Source: Acidimicrobiia bacterium
GTDB lineage: Bacteria; Actinomycetota; Acidimicrobiia; Spongiisociales; UBA5794
Length of the DNA: 14,925 nucleotides
Direction of reading: 5' to 3'
Assembly (NCBI GenBank): GCA_029934555.1
Contig: JAOZMA010000017.1
Location: 1 to 14,925 of the forward strand
The notes beneath the pieces were generated by a model that worked only from the letters and a program-made list of their open reading frames with translations, did no database searches and was not told the DNA's origin. Shown piece after piece: positions 1 to 7,492 of this stretch (position 1 is its first letter; each line of letters begins with the position of its first letter). The position numbers and the translations under genes are program-made.

Positions 1-83
1 ACAGCCGACAGCCAACAGCTGACAGCCAACCAGGCCACTCGGGCTGTCCGCTGTCGGCTGTCCGCTGTCGGCTGTCCGCTGTC
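1..83. repeat. heptamer tandem repeats forming an imperfect inverted repeat
   Basis: Positions 42-83 are three perfect copies of the 14-mer GGCTGTCCGCTGTC, that is six heptamers alternating GGCTGTC and CGCTGTC. Positions 1-28 carry the complementary-type heptamers (GACAGCC, AACAGCT, GACAGCC). The left arm 1-27 can pair with 42-68 with three mismatches around a 14-nt spacer, so the block could fold as a long hairpin. It lies upstream of the rimP promoter and its left side is cut by the window edge. It may be a heptamer short-tandem-repeat family or the end of an upstream intergenic repeat; it contains no gene. Confidence 0.8.
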
Positions 84-103
84 ATCTCGCGTCACACGCG
101 GCC

Positions 104-123
104 CCTGCCTATACTCCGATTTG
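104..123 (+). promoter_or_regulatory. probable promoter of the rimP-nusA-infB operon
   Basis: A TATACT -10 hexamer at 110-115 is preceded by a TG at 106-107, close to the extended -10 arrangement but one base too far upstream. I see no convincing -35 box at the expected spacing. Transcription would begin near 122 and leave a leader of about 75 nt containing the stem-loop at 141-163. Confidence 0.45.
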
Positions 124-140
124 CAACCGGATGGAACCGT

Positions 141-163
141 CGAGGTGGGCCTGGCCCGCCTCG
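141..163 (+). promoter_or_regulatory. stem-loop in the rimP operon leader
   Basis: CGAGGTGGGC (141-150) pairs with GCCCGCCTCG (154-163) as ten base pairs with one G-U wobble around a 3-nt loop. TTGTGTG follows, a weak U-run. It lies between the probable promoter and the rimP start. It could be a leader attenuator for an operon that encodes NusA, or the terminator of a gene upstream of the window. Confidence 0.5.
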
Positions 164-195
164 TTGTGTGATGTGCGCATTGAGGAGCACCGAGC

Positions 196-675
196 GTGGC
201 CGATGTCGCCGAACAGATCTGGGGCCTTGTGGGCCCGTACGTTGCCGCTGAGGGCATTGAGCTCGACGATGTCGAGGTCCTAGGCGGCGGCAAGCTTCTG
301 CGCGTCGTCATCGAGGGCGACGAACCGATCGGGGTTGACCGAATCGCCGATCTGTCGCGTGGAATCGCCCGGCTGATCGAGCAAGATGATCCGTTCCCCG
401 GTGCCTACACGCTCGAAGTGACGTCTCCCGGGCTCGAGCGGAAGCTCCGCAGACCCGAGCAGTACAACAAGGCTGTCGGGAGTGACGTCCATATCAAGAC
501 ATTCAGCAAGATCGCGGATGAGAAGCATCACCGTGGTCGACTGACCGCGGTAGACGACGATGGGATCGTCGTGTCGATCGATGGCGACGAACGTCGGATC
601 GAGATGGCCGATGTCGCGTCGGCGCGTACCGTGTTCGTTTGGGAAAAGGGTGCGAAGCCCGGCAAAAAGGCGTAG
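196..675 (+). CDS. rimP: ribosome maturation factor RimP
   Basis: RimP is a cytoplasmic 30S assembly factor that acts near ribosomal protein S12. The 159-residue product has the usual family length. Its N-terminal alpha/beta domain ends in the hallmark segment at residues 71-90 (core EVTSPGLERKLR, then PEQY). A C-terminal Sm-like beta-barrel follows from about residue 92, with a short Lys-rich tail. The GTG start at 196 is chosen because GAGGAG at 182-187 lies 8 nt upstream and the protein then begins where RimP proteins normally begin. It is the first gene of the operon, 12 nt before nusA, the classic rimP-nusA-infB arrangement. Nothing unusual is seen. Confidence 0.96.
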   Translation: MADVAEQIWGLVGPYVAAEGIELDDVEVLGGGKLLRVVIEGDEPIGVDRIADLSRGIARLIEQDDPFPGAYTLEVTSPGLERKLRRPEQYNKAVGSDVHIKTFSKIADEKHHRGRLTAVDDDGIVVSIDGDERRIEMADVASARTVFVWEKGAKPGKKA

Positions 676-687
676 GAAGAGGCAACG

Positions 688-1848
688 ATGGACTACAACC
701 TATTAGACGCGTTGGAGCTCCTGGAGAGGGAGAAGGGTGTCCCCGCGGACACGATCCTCGACGCGCTCGCAAACGCACTCGTCTCCGCGTACAAGCGCAC
801 CCCCGGCGCTGCGGAGGAAGCACGCGTCACGATCGACCCGGACACCGGCGAGATCCTCGTCTATGGCCAGGAACTCGACGAAGATGGCAACGTCGTCGAA
901 GAGTGGGCTGACACGCCGGACGACTTCGGTCGGATCGCCGCTCAAACAGCGAAGCAAGTCATCATGCAGCGCCTTCGCGACGCCAAGCGCGAACAGGTCT
1001 TCGAAATCTACGAAGGCCGCGAAGGTGATCTCATCACAGGCATCGTGCAGCAATCCGATCACAGGTACGCCATCCTCGATCTCGGCGATGCCGAGGCGAT
1101 CATGCCGTCATCTGAACGGATCCCGTACGAACGCCTCGAGCGTGGTAACCGGGTCAAGGCATACATTCTCGAAGTGCGCGGCGAGGGCAAGGGCCCGCAG
1201 ATCGTTGTGTCGAGAAGTCATCCCGAGTTCATCCGTTCCCTGTTCGAACTCGAGGTTCCGGAGCTCGTTGACGGTGACGTGGAGATCCGCGTCATCGCCC
1301 GTGAACCGGGCCACCGTACGAAGATCGCCGTGGCATCCAACGATCAGAACGTGGATCCCGTGGGAGCGTGCGTCGGAGCAAGAGGCTCTCGCGTTCGGCA
1401 GGTCGTGAACGAACTACGCGGTGAGAAGGTGGACATCGTCGAGTGGCGCGATGACACGGAAGGCTTCATCGCTGAGGCATTGAGCCCGGCCAGGGTCAAG
1501 GAAGTTCGCCTCGACGAGGACGAACGGACCGCCGAGGTCGTTGTGCCGGATCACCAGCTGTCGCTGGCTATCGGTAAGGAGGGGCAGAACGCCCGGCTCG
1601 CCGCAAGGCTCTCCGGTTACCGAATCGACATTCGATCAGAGAGCCAGGACCTTGGCCTCGACATCGAGGAAGATGAAGAGCGGGGCGCCCCTGAGGTCGA
1701 GGCAGTCGCTGAAGAGATCATCGCGGATGAGGTCGAGGTGGCTGTGGATGCCGATCTCGAAGTCGATACTGAAGAAGTACCCGCGCCGGCTGAGGAGGAC
1801 GAGATCGTCGCCGAGGTCGTCGTTGAGGAAGAGAACGAGGAGAACTGA
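688..1848 (+). CDS. nusA: transcription termination/antitermination factor NusA
   Basis: NusA binds RNA polymerase and nascent RNA and modulates pausing, termination and antitermination. The 386-residue product has an N-terminal polymerase-binding domain (about 1-105), an S1 domain (about 110-178), KH1 with the signature VDPVGACVGARGSRV (222-236) and KH2 with LAIGKEGQNARLAARL (293-308). From about residue 325 to the end it carries a strongly acidic low-complexity tail instead of E. coli-type acidic repeat domains. The ATG at 688 follows AGGAAGAGG (674-682) at 5 nt. The stop codon directly precedes the infB GTG, implying coupled translation. The usual neighbour gene ylxR is missing between nusA and infB. 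Confidence 0.97.
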   Translation: MDYNLLDALELLEREKGVPADTILDALANALVSAYKRTPGAAEEARVTIDPDTGEILVYGQELDEDGNVVEEWADTPDDFGRIAAQTAKQVIMQRLRDAKREQVFEIYEGREGDLITGIVQQSDHRYAILDLGDAEAIMPSSERIPYERLERGNRVKAYILEVRGEGKGPQIVVSRSHPEFIRSLFELEVPELVDGDVEIRVIAREPGHRTKIAVASNDQNVDPVGACVGARGSRVRQVVNELRGEKVDIVEWRDDTEGFIAEALSPARVKEVRLDEDERTAEVVVPDHQLSLAIGKEGQNARLAARLSGYRIDIRSESQDLGLDIEEDEERGAPEVEAVAEEIIADEVEVAVDADLEVDTEEVPAPAEEDEIVAEVVVEEENEEN

Positions 1849-3945
1849 GTGGCGAAGCAACGGGTCTACGAGCTCGCACGGGACCTTGGCCTGGAATCCA
1901 AGGATGTGCTTGAGCGCGCCCAGGAACTCGGAGTCGAGGTGAAGACAGCCTCGTCCGGTCTGGACGAAGATTCGGTCGCGCTCGTCCGACTGTCGTACAC
2001 GGAAGACGCCAGTCCCGAGGTTGAGGAGGAAGCTGCCAGCGACCAGCTGCCGGCTGCCAGCTCAGAGGCTGAGGTCGAGGTCGAGGCCGAGAGTGAGGCT
2101 GAGGCTGAGGAAGAAGCCGCCGGTTCAGAGTCCGAAGAAGCAGACGAAGAAGAAGCTGCACCTGGCGACGACAAGGTGCTCCTTGTCGAAGTTGGCCTCA
2201 CGACTCACGAACTCGCTCGCATGATCCAGACGCGGACGGTTCTCATCGTCCAGGCGCTCATGGAGATGGGCGAGATGGTTCCTGCAGACGGGACGATCCC
2301 CACCGATGCGATCGAGGAGCTCGGCCGCAAGTTCGGATACGACCTTCTGGTGGCCGAGAGCGAAGAAGAACTGGTCGAAGAAGATCAAGGGCCGACGCAT
2401 CACATCGTTGAGTACGAGGACGATCCGGCGAGCCTGAAGCCGCGGCCCCCTGTGGTCACGGTGATGGGTCACGTTGATCATGGGAAGACCCAGCTTCTCG
2501 ACACGATCCGAAATGAGAACGTCGTCGAGGGTGAGGCCGGCGGCATCACCCAGCACATCGGTGCCTATCAGGCGACAAGCGGGGGCAACCCGATCACGTT
2601 CATCGATACCCCCGGTCACGAGGCGTTCACAGCGCTGCGTGCACGTGGGGCGAACGTCACCGACCTTGTCATCCTCGTGGTCGCCGCAAACGACGGTGTG
2701 ATGCCTCAGACGGTCGAAGCTATCGACCATGCTCAGGCAGCGGAAGTTCCGATCATCATCGCGATCAACAAGATGGACCTCGAGACGGCCGACCCGTATG
2801 CCGTTCGGGGCGCTCTGACCCAACACGGGATCGTCGTCGAAGACCTCGGCGGCGACATTCCGGCGGTTGAGGTATCTGCGCTGAAGGGCACAGGTGTTGA
2901 GGACCTTCTCGAGATCGTCGGCCTCGTTGCAGAGGTCGAAGAACTCACTGCCAATCCGACCGCACCGGCCGTTGGGACCGTCATCGAAGCCCAGCTCGAA
3001 GTTGGACGGGGACCGGTCGCTACCGTCATCGTCCAGCGGGGCACGCTGAAGAAGGGTGACGCGGTCGCATGCGGCACCGTATCCGGGCGTGTCCGAGCCA
3101 TGTTCGACGAGCAAGGCAATCAGATGAAGAGCGCCGGCCCGAGCACACCGGTGCTCGTCTCCGGATGGGGCGAAGTCCCGCTCGCCGGAGACATGTTCCA
3201 GGTCGTGAAGAACGAGCGTGCAGCCCGCAAGATGGCCGAGGCGGAGGTCGCCAGGAAACGGGCGGTTGAGCTCTACGTACCGTCAGCAACGGAACGACTC
3301 ACCCAACTCCTCGAGACGTTGAGAACCGCCGACCACGCAGAACTGCGGATCATCGTGAAGGCCGACGCTCATGGATCGCTCGAGGCCATTCGCGAGGCCG
3401 TCGGCAAGATCTCCCGCGAGGATGCGTCGGTCTCGGTCGTCCACGGTGCCGTCGGAGGCATCACGGCGAACGACGTCATGCTGGCTGAGGCTTCGGAAGC
3501 GGTGATCTACGGATTCAACGCGAGACCGGACGCATCAGCCCGCGCTGCGGCAAAGAAAGCCGGAATCGAGATCCGGACCTTCGCGATCATCTATGAACTC
3601 CTCGACGATATCGAGTCGTTGATGGTCGGCGAGCTGTCACCGGACGAAGTCGAGACGTTCCTCGGCGTCGCCCAGGTCCGGGAGACCTTCCGCTCACCAC
3701 GCTTCGGTTTGATCGCCGGCTGCTACGTGACAGAAGGAATCATCAACCGCAACGCTCGCGCCCGCGTCGTACGCGACGGGGTCGTTGTGCACGATGGGAA
3801 CGTCTCCTCGCTGCGTCGATTCAAAGAAGACGTGCAGCAGGTTCAGACCGGCTACGAGTGCGGCATCGGGATCGCGAATTTCCGGGATGTGAAGGAAGGC
3901 GACACGATCGAGTCCTACGACGTCAAGGAGATCGCCAGGACCTGA
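1849..3945 (+). CDS. infB: translation initiation factor IF-2
   Basis: IF-2 is the GTPase that brings fMet-tRNA to the 30S subunit and promotes subunit joining. The 698-residue product is at the short end for bacterial IF-2. The IF2N-like start (residues 1-50) is followed by an acidic linker (about 52-105) and a second IF2N-like segment (about 109-165). The G domain has G1 GHVDHGKT (207-214), G2 GGITQHIGAY (231-240), G3 DTPGHEAF (253-260), G4 NKMD (307-310) and G5 SAL (343-345), then the beta-barrel and C-terminal tRNA-binding domains. The GTG start abuts the nusA stop; GAGGAG at 1837-1842 lies 6 nt upstream. Part of the linker is encoded by heptamer-repeat DNA at 2029-2063. Confidence 0.97.
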   Translation: MAKQRVYELARDLGLESKDVLERAQELGVEVKTASSGLDEDSVALVRLSYTEDASPEVEEEAASDQLPAASSEAEVEVEAESEAEAEEEAAGSESEEADEEEAAPGDDKVLLVEVGLTTHELARMIQTRTVLIVQALMEMGEMVPADGTIPTDAIEELGRKFGYDLLVAESEEELVEEDQGPTHHIVEYEDDPASLKPRPPVVTVMGHVDHGKTQLLDTIRNENVVEGEAGGITQHIGAYQATSGGNPITFIDTPGHEAFTALRARGANVTDLVILVVAANDGVMPQTVEAIDHAQAAEVPIIIAINKMDLETADPYAVRGALTQHGIVVEDLGGDIPAVEVSALKGTGVEDLLEIVGLVAEVEELTANPTAPAVGTVIEAQLEVGRGPVATVIVQRGTLKKGDAVACGTVSGRVRAMFDEQGNQMKSAGPSTPVLVSGWGEVPLAGDMFQVVKNERAARKMAEAEVARKRAVELYVPSATERLTQLLETLRTADHAELRIIVKADAHGSLEAIREAVGKISREDASVSVVHGAVGGITANDVMLAEASEAVIYGFNARPDASARAAAKKAGIEIRTFAIIYELLDDIESLMVGELSPDEVETFLGVAQVRETFRSPRFGLIAGCYVTEGIINRNARARVVRDGVVVHDGNVSSLRRFKEDVQQVQTGYECGIGIANFRDVKEGDTIESYDVKEIART
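2029..2063 (+). repeat. heptamer repeat inside the infB linker
   Basis: Five consecutive heptamers, GAAGCTG, CCAGCGA, CCAGCTG, CCGGCTG and CCAGCTC, occupy 2029-2063. CCAGCTG differs by one base from ACAGCTG in the extragenic repeat at 15-21, and both blocks have a period of 7. The stretch encodes about residues 61-72 of IF-2, an Ala/Ser/Gln/Pro interruption in an otherwise Glu-rich linker. It may be a repeat tract that entered the coding sequence; convergence within a low-complexity linker cannot be excluded. Confidence 0.5.
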
Positions 3946-3975
3946 TCCCGCCGTCACCGACTCGGGAGGCGCAGG

Positions 3976-4272
3976 ATGCACGTCGGAGCTTCGCGGATCG
4001 AGCTGCGGATTCGAGGCATGCGGTCGCTCAAGGAGAAGCGCAAGGTGGTGAAGAGCATCATCGCCGAGATCGGGCGGGCATACCCGGTAGCCGTGGCGGA
4101 GGTCGATCACCAGGATCTTTGGCAGCGTGCCGACCTGGGTGTCGCTGTGGTATCGGGTTCGCCCGGTCATGTCGACAGGATGCTGACAGCGATCGAGATC
4201 GATCTCGAACGTCGTGCTGAAATTGAGATTCTCGGTATCACTCGCTCGAATCTCGAGGAGGAGGAACGATGA
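3976..4272 (+). CDS. ylxP: YlxP family protein (DUF503), probable ribosome-associated factor
   Basis: This 98-residue protein matches the YlxP/DUF503 family, a small cytoplasmic protein commonly found between infB and rbfA in Gram-positive genomes and linked to ribosome maturation or RNA binding; its exact role is not settled. Family hallmarks seen are SLKEKRKVVKS (17-27) and AEVDHQDLWQRADLG (41-55), with a predicted ferredoxin-like alpha/beta pattern. The ATG at 3976 follows GGGAGG (3964-3969) at 6 nt, 30 nt after the infB stop. Its stop overlaps the rbfA start in an ATGA junction, so the two are probably translationally coupled. Confidence 0.9.
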   Translation: MHVGASRIELRIRGMRSLKEKRKVVKSIIAEIGRAYPVAVAEVDHQDLWQRADLGVAVVSGSPGHVDRMLTAIEIDLERRAEIEILGITRSNLEEEER

Positions 4273-4643
4273 GCCGTCCCGACAGCCCGCGGATGCGCAA
4301 AGTCAACGAACTACTCAAGGAGGTCATCGCAGATGCGGTGACCGACCTGAAGGATCCCGGCATCGGATTCCTGACGATCACGGGAGTCAACGCCGCTCCC
4401 GACCTGCGGAACGCCTTCGTCTTCTACTCCGTGCTCGGGTCTGACGAGGAGGTCGAGGCGACGGGGGAAGCACTCACAAGGGCGGCTCCTCACATCCAGG
4501 GCGTCGTCGGGCGTCAGGTTCACATGAAGTACACGCCGAAGCTCACGTTCCGGGTCGACCCCGCGATCGGCGAAGGACTCAAGATCGACCGGTTGCTCCA
4601 CGAACTCGAGACCGAGGAAGAGGATCCTGATGCCGCCGACTGA
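4269..4643 (+). CDS. rbfA: 30S ribosome-binding factor RbfA
   Basis: RbfA is a KH-like cold-adaptation and 16S rRNA processing factor that binds free 30S subunits. The product is 124 residues, the usual length. Visible signatures are MRKVNELLKEVI near the N-terminus (9-20), KDPGIGFLTITGV (28-40) and the C-terminal strand region around residues 78-95 (GVVGRQVHMKYTPKLTF). The end is acidic. The ATG overlaps the ylxP stop, with a purine-rich Shine-Dalgarno run at 4255-4265. The gene overlaps nrnA by 14 nt. Confidence 0.96.
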   Translation: MSRPDSPRMRKVNELLKEVIADAVTDLKDPGIGFLTITGVNAAPDLRNAFVFYSVLGSDEEVEATGEALTRAAPHIQGVVGRQVHMKYTPKLTFRVDPAIGEGLKIDRLLHELETEEEDPDAAD

Positions 4644-5595
4644 ACAGGTATGGCAGCAGGCGATCGAGGAGATCGGCCGCGCACAGCGGATCGGCATCGT
4701 CGGCCACGTGCGACCGGACGGCGACGCTCTCGGTTCCATGGTTGCCCTCGCTCTAGCGGCGCGCAACGCGGGCAAGGATGCGGTGGCATCGTTCGGAGAG
4801 CCGTTCGTCCTAGGGGATGAATTCCGATTCCTCGATCAGACCGTTCTCGTACCTCCCTCCGAGTTCCCCGATGATCTGGATCTTGCGATCATCTGCGACA
4901 CAGGAGTTCTGGATCGTGTCGGTTCTGTCGGACCTGCCATCCAGGGAGCCAGCCGAGTCCTCGTGATCGACCACCACGTTACGCCGGGAACGATCGGCGA
5001 CGTTCGCGTCGTCGACCCGGATGCTGCAGCCACGACACAGCTCGTGTTCGAACTCTTGCAGCGTCTCGGGTGGGAGATCAGCCGACCGATCGCAGAAGCC
5101 CTCTATACGGGCCTGGTGACGGACACCGGGAGATTTCAGTACTCATCCACGAGCCCCGCAGTGCACCGTATTGCGGCGGAGCTCCTCAGTGCCGGTGTTG
5201 AGCCGGCGCCGATCGGCCAGCAGCTGTACGAAGAAGCACCCTTCGGCTACTTCAAAGTGGTGTCTCGTGTCCTCGGCCGGGCTCGGCTCGTGGAAGAAGC
5301 GGGTCTTGTTTGGACGACGCTGCAGCGCGATGACCTCCGGGAGGCAGGGATACCGTGGGAAGCCGCCGACGCTCTGATCGACCTCGTCCGTCTCGCGAGA
5401 GAAGCGGGCGTGGCGTGTCTGCTCAAGGAGACGAAGCCCGGGGTCCTGAAGGGGAGCCTCCGCTCTCGCGGCGAGGTCGACGTCGCTGAAATCGCAGCCT
5501 CTTTCGGCGGCGGAGGGCACCGGAACGCTGCAGGGTTCACTTCCGAGTTGGGAGTCGAGGACACGATCGAACGGATCGTTGGCCTTCTGACATGA
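4630..5595 (+). CDS. nrnA: DHH-family phosphoesterase, NrnA-like nanoRNase / pAp phosphatase
   Basis: NrnA-type enzymes degrade 2-5 nt RNA oligonucleotides and, in some species, dephosphorylate 3'-phosphoadenosine 5'-phosphate. The 321-residue product has the complete metal-binding DHH set: GHVRPDGDALGS (25-36), DTG (90-92), DHH (114-116) and TDTGRFQY (164-171). The DHHA1 domain closes with the substrate-binding motif GGGGHRNAAG (293-302). The ATG at 4630 lies inside the end of rbfA, 6 nt after an AGAGG. Location between rbfA and truB is typical of actinobacteria. The stop overlaps the truB start (ATGA). Whether nanoRNA or pAp is the main substrate cannot be told from sequence. Confidence 0.93.
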   Translation: MPPTEQVWQQAIEEIGRAQRIGIVGHVRPDGDALGSMVALALAARNAGKDAVASFGEPFVLGDEFRFLDQTVLVPPSEFPDDLDLAIICDTGVLDRVGSVGPAIQGASRVLVIDHHVTPGTIGDVRVVDPDAAATTQLVFELLQRLGWEISRPIAEALYTGLVTDTGRFQYSSTSPAVHRIAAELLSAGVEPAPIGQQLYEEAPFGYFKVVSRVLGRARLVEEAGLVWTTLQRDDLREAGIPWEAADALIDLVRLAREAGVACLLKETKPGVLKGSLRSRGEVDVAEIAASFGGGGHRNAAGFTSELGVEDTIERIVGLLT

Positions 5596-6500
5596 AACGG
5601 CCCGGCATCGGCGACGGGTTCCTGCTCGTGGACAAGGAACAGGGCTGGACCAGTCACGATGTCGTGGCGAAGGTGCGTGGCATCGTGGGCGGGAAGGTCG
5701 GCCACGCCGGGACGCTCGATCCGATGGCCACCGGTCTCCTCGTGCTCGGCCTCGGTCGAAGCACCAGGCTGTTGCGCTTCGTCCAGGGGTTCGAGAAGGA
5801 GTACCAGGCCACGGCCATGTTCGGTGTGGCGACCGACTCGCTCGACGCAGATGGGGCGATCATCGACCGATCCCCGCTCCCGGTGGAAGTGGCCGACCTG
5901 GAATCGGTGGCCGAGCGATTCCGCGGTTCGATCCTGCAGATCCCGCCGATGGTGTCGGCCAGGAAGGTCGAGGGGAAGCGCCTCTACGAACTGGCGCGGG
6001 CCGGCAAAGTTGTTGAGCGTGAGGCCCGGCCGGTCGAGATCTACTCGCTCGTCTTCACCGATCTTGCGCCGTCCGACTATCCCGAGGTGTCGTTCGACGT
6101 CGTCTGCAGCACAGGCACGTACGTGCGCACGCTCGCCGACGATCTTGCCAGAGCGCTCGGTGGCAGGGCCCACCTCACGAAGCTCCGCAGGGTTCGGAAC
6201 GGGACCATCACCGTCGCAGACGCAGTGAGCGTCGATCAGATCGAAGCCGCCGAAGCCGACGGCTCGATCGAGTCCCTCGTCATCGACCCCGCAGCGGCGC
6301 TGTCAGACATCCCCGGCATTGACGTAGAGCCGTCGTACGTACCGGGGATCCGCAACGGTGCGGCCATCCCGACGTCCACGCTCCTGGGCGACGCCGAGGT
6401 ACCGGATCAGGGGTTTGTTCGACTGCTGAGCGACGGAATGATGCTCGGTGTCTACCGCATCGACGGGTCCACCGTGAAGCCGGAGGTTGTCACCGCATGA
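5592..6500 (+). CDS. truB: tRNA pseudouridine(55) synthase TruB
   Basis: TruB converts U55 in the T-arm of tRNAs to pseudouridine. The 302-residue protein shows the catalytic motif GHAGTLDPMATGLL (37-50) with the catalytic aspartate at residue 43. It also has PPMVSARKVEGKRLYELAR (118-136), CSTGTYVRTLADDL (172-185) and HLTKLRR (194-200). A C-terminal PUA-like segment follows, approximately residues 240-300. The ATG overlaps the nrnA stop by ATGA with no strong Shine-Dalgarno, so expression probably depends on translational coupling. It overlaps ribF in the same way. Confidence 0.96.
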   Translation: MKRPGIGDGFLLVDKEQGWTSHDVVAKVRGIVGGKVGHAGTLDPMATGLLVLGLGRSTRLLRFVQGFEKEYQATAMFGVATDSLDADGAIIDRSPLPVEVADLESVAERFRGSILQIPPMVSARKVEGKRLYELARAGKVVEREARPVEIYSLVFTDLAPSDYPEVSFDVVCSTGTYVRTLADDLARALGGRAHLTKLRRVRNGTITVADAVSVDQIEAAEADGSIESLVIDPAAALSDIPGIDVEPSYVPGIRNGAAIPTSTLLGDAEVPDQGFVRLLSDGMMLGVYRIDGSTVKPEVVTA

Positions 6501-7429
6501 TCATCTATCAGGGCGATCCCTCGGCGTGGGATGCACCGTCGGACGGATCGGCGGTAGCGATCGGCGTATTCGACGGCATGCACCTCGGGCATCGACGAGT
6601 TCTCGAATCGCTCGGCGATGCTGACACAGGCCTCACCAAAGTCGCGATGACGTTCAGCACCCATCCCGCGAGTGTGTTGTCTCCCGATGGTGCACCCCCA
6701 CGCCTGAGCACACTCAAACGACGCTTCGATCTCTTCGAGGATGCCGGCATCGATCGGGTCGCTGTGTTGGGGTTCGATGAACAGATGCGAGTCATGGAAC
6801 CTGAGGATTTCGTTCGACGGTTCCTGATCGAAGGCCTGAACGCACGGTTCGTGGTCGTCGGCGTTGGATTCCGGTTCGGTCGTGGCGCAGCGGGGAGCAC
6901 CGAGACGCTCGCAGAGCTCGGTCGGCAGCATGGATTCGAAGTCGAGGTGATCGACATCGCATGCGACGATGGCGCAGAGATCCGATCGACGACGATCAGA
7001 GAGGCTCTGCGTGGCGGGGACGTCGAGCGAGCAGCGACCATGCTTGGACGGCCGTACGATCTCGAAGGGATCGTCGTTCCCGGTGATGGACGCGGCAGGC
7101 AGATCGGGATCCCCACGGCGAACGTTTCGTTCCCCGCGATGCTCACAGTTCCTCGTCACGGCGTGTATGCCGTCAACGCCGTCATCGACGGTGTCGGTCT
7201 CCCCGCCGTCGCCAACCTCGGGATCCGTCCAACGTTCGGCGGGGAAGACGAGGTCCTCGAAGTCCACGTCCTGGGGTTCAACCGGGACCTGTACGGCAAG
7301 CACATCAGCGTCGAGTTCGTCCGACGAATTCGTGATGAACGTCGTTTCGAATCGGTCGACGATCTTCTCGTCCAGATCCACGCCGACATTGCATCGGCTG
7401 TCGACATGTTGAGCGAACAGACCTCTTGA
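6497..7429 (+). CDS. ribF: bifunctional riboflavin kinase / FAD synthetase
   Basis: RibF phosphorylates riboflavin to FMN and adenylates FMN to FAD. The 310-residue product has both domains. The N-terminal nucleotidyltransferase shows GVFDGMHLGH (23-32), VGVGFRFG (121-128) and RSTTIREAL (163-171). The C-terminal flavokinase shows GDGRGRQIGIPTANV (196-210) and NLGIRPTF (240-247). GGAGG at 6482-6486 lies 10 nt before the ATG, which overlaps the truB stop. This is the last gene of the overlapping chain. In related genomes ribF is commonly followed closely by rpsO; here an unrelated hydrolase gene and a large repeat region intervene. Confidence 0.96.
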   Translation: MIIYQGDPSAWDAPSDGSAVAIGVFDGMHLGHRRVLESLGDADTGLTKVAMTFSTHPASVLSPDGAPPRLSTLKRRFDLFEDAGIDRVAVLGFDEQMRVMEPEDFVRRFLIEGLNARFVVVGVGFRFGRGAAGSTETLAELGRQHGFEVEVIDIACDDGAEIRSTTIREALRGGDVERAATMLGRPYDLEGIVVPGDGRGRQIGIPTANVSFPAMLTVPRHGVYAVNAVIDGVGLPAVANLGIRPTFGGEDEVLEVHVLGFNRDLYGKHISVEFVRRIRDERRFESVDDLLVQIHADIASAVDMLSEQTS

Positions 7430-7476
7430 CGAAGGGTCGCCGCCCATGCATCGTGGTGGCATCGCCCGCACTCCCC

Positions 7477-7489
7477 GGGATCGGATCCC
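7477..7489. promoter_or_regulatory. 13-bp palindrome upstream of the hydrolase gene
   Basis: GGGATC G GATCCC is a perfect odd palindrome ending 3 nt before the proposed GTG start. It could be an operator or a start-occluding structure. It is also the only G-rich sequence in the Shine-Dalgarno window. A chance palindrome in GC-rich DNA is quite possible. Confidence 0.25.
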
Positions 7490-7492
7490 ACC

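Noticed and set aside
1..83. CRISPR array
   Set aside because: Units are 7 or 14 bp and directly tandem with no unique spacers, and no cas gene is present.
2125..3114. 329-residue minus-strand frame opposite infB
   Set aside because: Antisense shadow over the conserved IF-2 G domain; no recognisable motifs of its own.
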